From the NCBI GenBank assembly GCA_030605575.1, contig JAUWIC010000028.1, positions 1 through 35,584 on the forward strand: a stretch of 35,584 nucleotides of DNA. Direction: 5' to 3'. The notes beneath the pieces were generated by a model. The model did not search any database. It worked only from the letters and a program-made list of their open reading frames with translations, and was not told the DNA's origin. A program made the position numbers and the translations under genes. Each line of letters opens with the position of its first letter. Position 1 is the stretch's first letter. Positions 27,630 to 35,584 of the stretch are shown one piece after another. This DNA is from Dehalococcoidia bacterium (GTDB lineage: Bacteria; Chloroflexota; Dehalococcoidia; Dehalococcoidales; E44-bin46).

Positions 27630-29633
27630 TTACGCTTGAAGTTCTTTCAGGTTCTTATAGAGTTCAAGCGATGCCGGGTTAGCCAGGGCATCTATATTGG
27701 GAACGGGCTCGTGGTGAATCACATTCTTGACTGCCTTTTCCACCTTTTTGCCACTGGTGGTATAGGGGATGTCATCAATAGCTAGAATCTTGGCCGGGAC
27801 GTGACGGGGGGTGGTGTTTTTCCTGATGGTGGTCTTTATCTTGTTAATCAGGTCTTCGGTTAGTTCTACCCCCTCGGCTAGCTTTAGAAACAGGATAACC
27901 CGAACATCGCCTTCCCAATCCTGCCCGACGACAATGCTATCGACAACCTCGTCCAGGGTCTCCACCTGACGGTAAATCTCAGCGGTGCCAATCCTCACCC
28001 CTCTTGGCTTGAGGACGGTATCGGAGCGTCCGTAGATGATAATCCCGGTGTCGGTAATTTCAATATAGTCGCCGTGAGTCCAGACATCGGGGTAGACATC
28101 GAAATAGGCGCTGTGGTATTTCTCCTGGTTCGGGTCATTCCAGAAGTGGAGGGGCATGGAGGGGTAGGGGGTAGTGACCACAAGCTCACCCTTTTGATTG
28201 ACTACCGGTTTGCCCTGGGGGTCGAAGCATTGCACATTCACCCCCAGGCTTGGCGCTTGGAGTTCCCCGGCGTAGACCGGGCCAATTGGATTCCCCAGCA
28301 TAAAGCACCCGTTGATGTCAGTGCCCCCTGAAATAGATGATAGCAGTACATCTTGCTTAATATCACGATAGACAAAGTGGAAACTCTCCACCGAAAGAGG
28401 AGAGCCGGTGGAGGTAATTGTCTTTAAGCTGGTCAAATCATATTCCTTGCCCGGCTTGACCCCGCGCTTTTCCAGCTCGGCCAGATATCTGGCACTGGTC
28501 CCGAATATTGCTATCTTTTCATCCTGGGCTAACTGCCACAGTGCTCCGGAATCAGGATAGAAAACGGAGCCATCATAGAGTACCACGGTGGCACCTAATG
28601 CCAGGCTGCTCACCAGCCAGGCCCACATCATCCAGCTGGCAGTAGTAAAGTAAACGATAACGTCTCCTGGTTTAACATCAGTGTGAAGCGCCAATTCCTT
28701 TAAATGTACGGCGAGAATGCCGGCGGCTCCTTGAACTATACACTTGGGCAGGCCGGTAGTCCCTGACGTGTACATAATGTATAGGGGGTGGTCGGAGGGG
28801 AGTTGCTCAAACTGGATTTCAAGCCCGGTTTCCCTGGCTAAGAAGTCCTCATAGTGAACCGAATTGGGGACTGGGCTAATATCTGGCTTCTTTTCAACAT
28901 AAGGGACAACCACTACCTGCTGAATAGAAGGGAGCTCGGCTAAGATGCCAGCCACTCGCTCTAAAGAGTCAAAGGTCTTCCCATTATAAAAATAGCCATC
29001 AGCGGTAAAGAGAACCTTGGGTTCTGTCTGCCCGAAGCGGTCAAGAGCCCCCTTAATGCCGAAGTCTGGTGAGCAGGCTGACCAGGTAGCACCGATACTA
29101 GTGCTAGCCAGCATAGCAATAACGGTTTCTATCATATTGGGCATGAATCCGGCTACTCGGTCGCCTGCCTTGACTCCTAATTCTCGTAGAGATTTTGCCA
29201 GGCGGGCTACCTGGTGATAAAGCTCGGCATAGGTAATTCTTACTGCTTCTCGAGCCTCACTTTTGAAGATGAGGGCGGTTCGATTATCGCGGTAGCGAAG
29301 CAGATTTTGGGCAAAATTGAGGCGGGCACCCTGAAACCATTTAGTATCCATCATCCGCGGGGCAGGGGTAATAACCGTATCATAGGTTTTTGAGGACTTA
29401 ATCTCACCAAATTCCCACACCAGCGCCCAAAAATCAGCCAGGTTGCTTATCGACCACTGGTGAAGTTCATTATAGGAGGTAAATTTTGTCCCGTATCGCT
29501 CATTAACCAGACCTATAAATCTGGTGATATTGGCGTTCCGTTTACGCTCCGCTGACGGTTCCCAAAGAGGTAACTTCATGTATTCGTAGCTTCCTTGATA
29601 GTAGTGCCTGATTCTGTTTTGTAACTTTCGCAT
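27630..29633 (-). CDS. Acetoacetyl-CoA synthetase family ligase
   Basis: WFQGARLNFAQNLL; LYIMYTSGTTGLPKCIVQGAAGILAVHLKELALHTDVKPGDVIVYFTTASWMMWAWLVSSLALGATVVLYDGS; GRSDTVLKPRGVRIGTAEIY. Confidence 0.92.
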   Translation of the reverse strand: MRKLQNRIRHYYQGSYEYMKLPLWEPSAERKRNANITRFIGLVNERYGTKFTSYNELHQWSISNLADFWALVWEFGEIKSSKTYDTVITPAPRMMDTKWFQGARLNFAQNLLRYRDNRTALIFKSEAREAVRITYAELYHQVARLAKSLRELGVKAGDRVAGFMPNMIETVIAMLASTSIGATWSACSPDFGIKGALDRFGQTEPKVLFTADGYFYNGKTFDSLERVAGILAELPSIQQVVVVPYVEKKPDISPVPNSVHYEDFLARETGLEIQFEQLPSDHPLYIMYTSGTTGLPKCIVQGAAGILAVHLKELALHTDVKPGDVIVYFTTASWMMWAWLVSSLALGATVVLYDGSVFYPDSGALWQLAQDEKIAIFGTSARYLAELEKRGVKPGKEYDLTSLKTITSTGSPLSVESFHFVYRDIKQDVLLSSISGGTDINGCFMLGNPIGPVYAGELQAPSLGVNVQCFDPQGKPVVNQKGELVVTTPYPSMPLHFWNDPNQEKYHSAYFDVYPDVWTHGDYIEITDTGIIIYGRSDTVLKPRGVRIGTAEIYRQVETLDEVVDSIVVGQDWEGDVRVILFLKLAEGVELTEDLINKIKTTIRKNTTPRHVPAKILAIDDIPYTTSGKKVEKAVKNVIHHEPVPNIDALANPASLELYKNLKELQA

Positions 29634-29694
29634 TCTAGCATTCTTTTTCGTAAGGGTGCAACATTAACCGTTCAGTAAAAACGGGGCGAAAGCC

Positions 29695-29723
29695 TTGACA
29701 AATACTATATATTGTGGTAATAT
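29695..29723 (+). promoter_or_regulatory. Sigma70-type promoter of nrdR-nrdJ
   Basis: TTGACA (29695-29700)-17 nt-TAATAT (29718-29723). Confidence 0.8.
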
Positions 29724-29748
29724 GGCTTAGTTATACTATATGATGTGG
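29702..29748 (+). promoter_or_regulatory. Tandem NrdR-box-like sites
   Basis: ATACTATATATTGTGG (29702-29717) and ATACTATATGATGTGG (29733-29748), 31 bp apart; resemble the consensus acaCwAtATaTwGtgt. Confidence 0.8.
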
Positions 29749-29755
29749 AGTGACT

Positions 29756-30289
29756 ATGGATTGCCCTTATTGTGGTTACCCTGATTCCAGGGTTATAGAT
29801 TCTCGGGAGGTAAACGAGGGCATACGCCGTCGGCGTCAGTGCTTATCTTGTGGGGCTCGTTTCACTACCTATGAGCGGATGCAGTCAGCCAGCCTGTTCG
29901 TGGTTAAGAAAGATGGGAGGCGTGAGGAATTTAGTCGGGATAAGTTACTAAGCGGTATTCGCAAGGCTTGTGAAAAACGACCACTGCCTACCGGCAGTGT
30001 TGATAAGGTGGTTGATGATATAGAAGCTGAGCTTTACCACCTGGGTAAGCCAGAGATACCCGGTGCTGTTATTGGTGATATGGTGATGGAAAGGTTAAAG
30101 AGCCTGGACTACATTGCCTATATCCGTTTTGCCAGCGTCTACCGGGAGTTCACTGATATCACCGCCTTAAAACAGGAGGTAGATACCCTACTCAGTGGTG
30201 AGGCATCTCAACCGGCTAGTCAATTACCCCTGCCCCCCGATGACAGATTAAAGGAACCAGCCAAGAGCCGCCGAAGGAGTCGGAAATGA
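29756..30289 (+). CDS. nrdR: Transcriptional repressor NrdR
   Basis: MDCPYCGYPDSRVIDSREVNEGIRRRRQCLSCGARFTTYER (Zn ribbon) plus ATP-cone; long variable C-terminus. Confidence 0.96.
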   Translation: MDCPYCGYPDSRVIDSREVNEGIRRRRQCLSCGARFTTYERMQSASLFVVKKDGRREEFSRDKLLSGIRKACEKRPLPTGSVDKVVDDIEAELYHLGKPEIPGAVIGDMVMERLKSLDYIAYIRFASVYREFTDITALKQEVDTLLSGEASQPASQLPLPPDDRLKEPAKSRRRSRK

Positions 30290-32850
30290 ACCCAGCTAAT
30301 GATTCAGAAAACAAGCCGTTACTCAATCGCACCCAGATTGCCCGTGCTGTCTTTGCTGCTGCTGAGTCTATGGGCATGGCTGATAGAAAACTAATTGAGC
30401 AACTCACTGCCCAAGTAATTAGACGTTTGGAGAAATCCGAACCGCTACCTGAAGCTAAACAGCCCTTGCCCGGAATGGAGGACCTGGTGCCCAAGTCCCG
30501 GCGAAGTCAGACACAACTGCCCAGCGGGTCTGAAATCCAGGCTATAGTGGAAGAAATCTTGGCAAGTAAAGAAAAAGAATCAGTGGAGAAAGAGGAGGTT
30601 AAACCTAAAATGGAGGTTACTAAGGTTAAATCTAAGGCCAAGCCGGCTGGCGTGGCCACTCTTGCTGAAAATGCCCTTCGTGTTCTGGAGCGAAGGTATT
30701 TGAAGAAAGATGCCCGTGGGGAGGTTATTGAGACACCCGAAGAGATGTTCCGTCGTGTCGCCCAGGCTATCGCCTCGGCTGAGCTCATCTATGACCCCAA
30801 GGCAGATGTCAAGGGCAGGGAAGAGGAATTCTACCGGTTGATGGCTAATCTGGAGTTCCTGCCTAATTCCCCGACCCTGATGAATGCTGGCCGAGAGTTA
30901 GGGCAACTGTCAGCCTGTTTTGTCCTGCCCGTTGAGGACTCAATGGAGTCCATATTTGATGCCGTGAAATCTACCGCCCTTATTCACAAAAGTGGCGGGG
31001 GGACTGGATTTTCCTTCTCCAGGCTAAGGCCAGAAAGTGATAGAGTTGGCTCTACCGGTGGCGTCGCCAGTGGTCCGGTTTCTTTTATGCGGGCTTTTGA
31101 TGTCGCCACCGATGTCATTAAACAAGGGGGGATGCGCCGCGGGGCAAACATGGCTATTCTTAATGTTAACCACCCCGATATTAAGAAATTCATAATGGCT
31201 AAAGACGACCCTACCGCTTTTACTAACTTTAACCTCTCGGTAGCTGTAACCACTGAATTTATGGAAGCACTCAAGGCAGGCACTGACTATGAGCTGGTAA
31301 ATCCACACACTAAACAGGTAGAGGGTAAGCTCAATGCCAAGGAGGTGTTTGACCAGATAGTAGCTATGGCCTGGAAGACTGGCGACCCGGGCGTCGTTTT
31401 CATTGACCGAATAAATCAGGATAACCCCACCCCTCATCTGGGCAATATTGAAAGTACCAACCCTTGTGGTGAACAGCCTCTGCTTCCCTATGAGTCATGT
31501 AATCTGGGCTCTATCAATTTAGCCAGAATGCTACGGACCAAAAATGGAACTGCTGAGATTGACGATATCAAGCTGGCTGAGACAGTAAAAATTGCGGTCA
31601 GATTCCTGGATAATGTTATTGATGTTAATAAGTTCCCTCTACCTGAAATAGCTGAAATGACCAGGAAATCCAGGAAAATCGGGCTTGGGGTGATGGGTTT
31701 TGCCGATATGCTAATCAAGCTGGGTATTGCTTACGACTCGGAAGAGGCACTACAGGTTGCCACTGATATTATGCATTTTATCAATGAAGAAGCGGGTAAG
31801 GCCTCGGTAGAATTAGCTAAGGGGCGTGGTGTCTTTCCTGCCTTCAATGACAGCATCTATGATGTCGCTGGCGGTCTCAAGCTAAGGAATGCCTCATGCA
31901 CTACTATCGCTCCCACTGGCACCCTGAGCATAATAGCTGGCTGCTCCAGTGGCATTGAGCCCCTTTTTGCCCTGAGCTACACCCGCCATATTCTAGATGG
32001 CGCCCAACTATTAGAGGTAAACCCTTATTTTGAGGAGGTGGCTAAAAGCGAGGGCTTCTACTCTGAGGAGCTTATGCAACGGCTAGCCGATGGGGCTAAA
32101 CTCCACGATATGGACGGAGTCCCTGATAGAATCAAACGACTATTCGTTACCGCCCACGAAATACAGCCTGAGTGGCATGTTAAGATGCAGGCAGCCTTCC
32201 AGAAGTCTACCCATAATGCTGTCTCCAAAACGGTCAACTTTCCCCAGGCGGCTACCCGGGAGGATATAGCCAAGGTGTATAAGATGGCTTATGAAGAGGG
32301 GTTAAAGGGAATAACTATTTACCGGGATAGAAGTCGTGAAGCGCAGGTATTAACCACGGGCAAGGCGGAGAAGGCTGAGGGCGTGGGGCTTATCCCCAGG
32401 AAGCGGGCAAAGATAACCTCGGGGGTGACCGAGCGGGTAACCACTGGTTGTGGTTATATCTATGTGACCGTCAACTCCGACGAGCACGGAATATGCGAGG
32501 TCTTCTCCAGTCTGGGTAAAGCTGGAGGCTGTGCCTCGGCTCAGCTTGAAGCCACCTGCCGGCTTATCTCGTTGGCTTTAAGGTCCGGCGTAGATGTCGC
32601 CTCAATAGTGAGGCAGCTCCGTGGCATCCGTTGCCCGTCCATTGCCTGGGAAGAGAATAAAGCTATACTCTCCTGCGCCGATGCCATTGCCAGCGTCCTG
32701 GAGAAACATATGGGTGGTGATACCAAGCCCAAGCTGCAGGACTATGGATTAGCCAAGAACCTGGCCGGGCAGTGCCCTGACTGTGGCAATCTCCTCGTCT
32801 ATCAGGAGGGCTGCTTCATTTGCCCCAGCTGCGGCTATACCAAGTGCTAA
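30286..32850 (+). CDS. nrdJ: Adenosylcobalamin-dependent (class II) ribonucleoside-diphosphate reductase
   Basis: NSPTLMNAGRELGQLSACFVLPVEDSM; ESTNPCGEQPLLPYESCNLGSINLARM; APTGTLSIIAGCSSGIEPLFAL; C-terminal CPDCGNLLVYQEGCFICPSCGYTKC. Confidence 0.95.
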   Translation: MNPANDSENKPLLNRTQIARAVFAAAESMGMADRKLIEQLTAQVIRRLEKSEPLPEAKQPLPGMEDLVPKSRRSQTQLPSGSEIQAIVEEILASKEKESVEKEEVKPKMEVTKVKSKAKPAGVATLAENALRVLERRYLKKDARGEVIETPEEMFRRVAQAIASAELIYDPKADVKGREEEFYRLMANLEFLPNSPTLMNAGRELGQLSACFVLPVEDSMESIFDAVKSTALIHKSGGGTGFSFSRLRPESDRVGSTGGVASGPVSFMRAFDVATDVIKQGGMRRGANMAILNVNHPDIKKFIMAKDDPTAFTNFNLSVAVTTEFMEALKAGTDYELVNPHTKQVEGKLNAKEVFDQIVAMAWKTGDPGVVFIDRINQDNPTPHLGNIESTNPCGEQPLLPYESCNLGSINLARMLRTKNGTAEIDDIKLAETVKIAVRFLDNVIDVNKFPLPEIAEMTRKSRKIGLGVMGFADMLIKLGIAYDSEEALQVATDIMHFINEEAGKASVELAKGRGVFPAFNDSIYDVAGGLKLRNASCTTIAPTGTLSIIAGCSSGIEPLFALSYTRHILDGAQLLEVNPYFEEVAKSEGFYSEELMQRLADGAKLHDMDGVPDRIKRLFVTAHEIQPEWHVKMQAAFQKSTHNAVSKTVNFPQAATREDIAKVYKMAYEEGLKGITIYRDRSREAQVLTTGKAEKAEGVGLIPRKRAKITSGVTERVTTGCGYIYVTVNSDEHGICEVFSSLGKAGGCASAQLEATCRLISLALRSGVDVASIVRQLRGIRCPSIAWEENKAILSCADAIASVLEKHMGGDTKPKLQDYGLAKNLAGQCPDCGNLLVYQEGCFICPSCGYTKC

Positions 32851-32884
32851 AATGCAAAATCTGAGAAATTGAAGGAGGAAGGAT

Positions 32885-33187
32885 ATGGCGGAACAGCCTA
32901 CCAAAAAAGAAGTAAAGGTTTCATGTCCGGAAAACCTCAGGGGTGGGGTGTATGCTAATAATATGATGGTTGCTCATACCAAGGAGGAGTTTATTCTGGA
33001 CTTCATGATGATAACACCTCCGGTCGGTTCGGTGACGGCGCGGGTGGTTATTAGCCCCGGCCATATGAAGAGGATAGTTTCTGCCCTGAAATTGAATCTG
33101 GACAAATACGAGTCCAAGTTTGGCAAGCTGGCTGAAGCCGCTGAGCCCCCCAGACCAGCAATGGGCTTCCACCCCTTACCAGAATAG
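32885..33187 (+). CDS. DUF3467 protein
   Basis: GGVYANNMMVAHTKEEFILDFMMITPPVGSVTARVVISPGHMKRIVSALKLNLDKYESKFG; SD AGGAGGAAGGAT. Confidence 0.85.
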   Translation: MAEQPTKKEVKVSCPENLRGGVYANNMMVAHTKEEFILDFMMITPPVGSVTARVVISPGHMKRIVSALKLNLDKYESKFGKLAEAAEPPRPAMGFHPLPE

Positions 33188-33365
33188 GAAAAGTGCAAGC
33201 GGCATTTTGTTGGCTACTACATTGCCCGCTATTTATGCTCCTGTTATGATAACTTTCCCTCACATTTACATTGCATCACATTATCCCTATTCGCAATTTT
33301 ATCCCATAAGCTATATAATTGGTTCAATAAACATAATGCGAAATAGTCAGGGAGGGAGGTGATAT

Positions 33366-33905
33366 ATGGCGGAGAGGACAGAGAGGGTAATGATATTTAT
33401 TGATGGCAGCAATCTGTACCATTGTCTCAAGAATTTTTTTAGGAGAACTGATATAGATATCGGCAAGCTTTGTAATAAGCTTTTGGACAAGCGCCGGCTG
33501 GTAAGAATCTATTACTATAATGCCAAGGTAGGGCTTAAGGAAGAGCCACAGCGCTACCGGGACCAGCAGGCGTTTTTTGCCAGTGTGAATGCCATACCTT
33601 ACTCCGAGTTGCGTTTGGGGCGCCTGGTTTACTACAACTGGCCTAATACCCCGCCTTACGAAAAGGGGGTTGATATCCAATTAGCTACCGACATGGTAAC
33701 TCACAGTTTTAAGAACAATTATGATGTGGCGGTTCTGGTTGCCAGTGACACTGATTACGTGGGTGCCCTCCAGTCGGTTAAGGACAACGGGAAGCATGTA
33801 GAGGTTGCCTTGTTTGGGAAAGAGCGGACTTCTTTTCAGTTAAGGATGGTAGCTGATAAAGTAATAACTATCAACGCTCGGTTTCTCAAGGGCTGCTGGA
33901 AATAA
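33366..33905 (+). CDS. NYN/LabA-like PIN-domain protein (putative ribonuclease)
   Basis: RVMIFIDGSNLYHCLKNFF; KGVDIQLATDMVTHSFKNNYDVAVLVASDTDYVGALQSVKDNGKHVEVALF; SD GGAGGTGAT. Confidence 0.9.
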   Translation: MAERTERVMIFIDGSNLYHCLKNFFRRTDIDIGKLCNKLLDKRRLVRIYYYNAKVGLKEEPQRYRDQQAFFASVNAIPYSELRLGRLVYYNWPNTPPYEKGVDIQLATDMVTHSFKNNYDVAVLVASDTDYVGALQSVKDNGKHVEVALFGKERTSFQLRMVADKVITINARFLKGCWK

Positions 33906-33928
33906 ACAAAAAGTTAGTCAATAGCCTT

Positions 33929-35524
33929 ATGGGTTGGGATGAAATCAGAAAAGCCAGACGGCGGCTTTCCCGGGAACAGGGGACTATTATCAAAGATTGG
34001 GGAGGTAGAATCCCCATCGCCCTTATTTACCCCAACTCCTATTATGTTGGCATGTCCAATCTGGGAATTCATGCCATCTATAGCCTCTTAAATAGCTACA
34101 GTGAATTCGTTTGTGAAAGAGCCTTCTGGGGAAAAGACGGCAGCCTTCAGCCACTAACCCCTTTATGTCTGGAATCTCAGCGACCGCTTTCCGATTTCGC
34201 TGTTCTTGCCTTTTCGGTCACCTATGAGGTTGATTACTTCAATGTAGTCCAAGTTCTTAAAGCCAGTGGCCTACCCCTATATGCTGCTGACCGCGATGAA
34301 AGGCATCCGGTGGTTATGGCTGGTGGTCCCTGCATCACGGCTAATCCTATGCCCTTGTCCCCGTTCTTTGATTGCCTGTGTATTGGTGAGGCGGAGCCAA
34401 TACTACCGGCTATGCTTTCCGTACTATCTGAGGGCATTAGTGGTAAGCGTGATGAACTGCTTAAAGCGCTAGCCTCACTACCCGGCATTTATGTGCCACA
34501 ATATTACTCGGGAACACCGGTGGTTCGCCAGTGGGCAAAGAATCTGGATGACTTTCCTACCACCTCCACCATAATTACTCCCGATACCGAGCTTGGTGGC
34601 TTATACCTCATTGAGGTGGGGCGGGGCTGTAACTGGGGCTGTCGCTTTTGTTTAGTGGGTAGTGTCTTTCACCCGATGCGCTTTCGGTCTCTAGACAGCC
34701 TAATAGCCCAGGCAGAGGAAGGTCTTAAATATAGAAGGCGGCTGGGGTTAGTCGGGCCGGCGGTTGCCGACCATCCTCAGATAGAGGAGCTACTGGCTAA
34801 GCTGCGTCAAATGGGGGCCGAACTCTCTATTAGCTCGCTACGAATAAGACCCCTGTCTCGCATAGTGTTGAGAGAGCTGGCTAAGGGAGAAGCCCGAACC
34901 ATTTCCCTGGCTCCTGAGGCTGGTTCCCAGCGCCTGCGCCAGGTCATTAAAAAGGGCATCTCCGAGGAAGATATTTTAGAGTCAGTAAGCAAAGTCGCTG
35001 AGTTGAAAATAAAGCAACTCAAGCTCTACTTCATGATTGGCCTGCCCTCAGAGACTGATGAGGATATTGAGGAAATTATTACCCTGACTCTTAGGTGTAA
35101 GAGCATCCTTGACCGGCAACAGAGCGGCTGTCGTATTAGCCTCAGTATTACCCCCTTTGTGCCCAAGGCGGGAACACCTTTTCAATGGCTGCCTATGGCG
35201 CAGCTCTCCACTTTGAATCGTCGTTTGTCTCTACTCAAAAGAAAGTTATCGCCCAAAGGGATTAGGCTCAAGTGTGAAAGCCCGGCCTGGAGTCAGGTTC
35301 AGGGGGTCTTAGCCCGAGGCGACGCTAAATTAGCTGAGGTGCTGGCTAATATAGAAGAGGTATCGCTAGCTGGCTGGCGCCAGGCTGTAGAAAAGTGCGA
35401 TTTAGATATTGATTTCTATGCCCACCAGAAATGGGATATCAGTCAAGAATTACCGTGGGCAATAATTGATTCAGGCACTAAACCCGGTCGTTTGGAGCTT
35501 GAGCTAGATAGGGCTTTACATTAA
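33929..35524 (+). CDS. Radical SAM protein with N-terminal B12-binding-like domain
   Basis: VVMAGGPCITANPMPLSPFFDCLCIGEAE; IEVGRGCNWGCRFCLVGSVFHPMRFRS (CxxxCxxC); LKLYFMIGLPSETDEDIEEI. Confidence 0.9.
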   Translation: MGWDEIRKARRRLSREQGTIIKDWGGRIPIALIYPNSYYVGMSNLGIHAIYSLLNSYSEFVCERAFWGKDGSLQPLTPLCLESQRPLSDFAVLAFSVTYEVDYFNVVQVLKASGLPLYAADRDERHPVVMAGGPCITANPMPLSPFFDCLCIGEAEPILPAMLSVLSEGISGKRDELLKALASLPGIYVPQYYSGTPVVRQWAKNLDDFPTTSTIITPDTELGGLYLIEVGRGCNWGCRFCLVGSVFHPMRFRSLDSLIAQAEEGLKYRRRLGLVGPAVADHPQIEELLAKLRQMGAELSISSLRIRPLSRIVLRELAKGEARTISLAPEAGSQRLRQVIKKGISEEDILESVSKVAELKIKQLKLYFMIGLPSETDEDIEEIITLTLRCKSILDRQQSGCRISLSITPFVPKAGTPFQWLPMAQLSTLNRRLSLLKRKLSPKGIRLKCESPAWSQVQGVLARGDAKLAEVLANIEEVSLAGWRQAVEKCDLDIDFYAHQKWDISQELPWAIIDSGTKPGRLELELDRALH

Positions 35525-35558
35525 CAAGTTGCTAAAAAATTATTATTAATATTTGTTG

Positions 35559-35584
35559 TCACCCTCACCCCCTTGTATCCCCCT
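35559..35584. repeat. Partial copy of the GC-rich repeat family, cut by the window edge
   Basis: CACCCTCACCCCCTTGTATCCCCCT resembles CACCTCACCCCCTTTATCCCCCT near 20732-20755. Confidence 0.5.

Noticed and set aside
33190-33365. Imperfect inverted repeat (CCCTATTCGC / GCGAAATAGTCAGGG) upstream of the NYN gene
   Set aside because: Arms mismatched with a ~40-nt loop in AT-rich DNA; insufficient to claim a regulatory element.

Overview
The window reads as an ordinary bacterial chromosome segment. The gene set suggests an anaerobic Dehalococcoidia/Chloroflexota-like organism, but that is inference only. Main blocks: (i) a DUF2493 protein and two large secreted-type proteins; (ii) tRNA-Asp; (iii) rpsF-ssb-rpsR and rpmH-rnpA-yidD-(PQQ lipoprotein)-yidC-jag, followed by ileS; (iv) an HtrA protease; (v) a complete minus-strand tryptophan operon trpE-G-D-C-F-B-A plus a second trpB-like gene, behind a Trp-specific T-box leader; (vi) a stand-alone RAM domain, LarA-like and DUF1893 genes; (vii) ispH, plsC, a macro-domain gene and acetoacetyl-CoA synthetase; (viii) nrdR-nrdJ, DUF3467, NYN and radical SAM genes. 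No CRISPR array, transposase or clear defence island was found, and I see no convincing new multigene system. The best second-look items are: an in-frame amber codon splitting a large surface protein; an IleRS with GIHH in place of the HxGH signature; two 31-bp-spaced NrdR-box-like sites at the nrdR promoter; a Trp T-box with UGG specifier; and a dispersed family of GC-rich palindromes, two of which encode the C-terminal tails of TrpG and the macro-domain protein.
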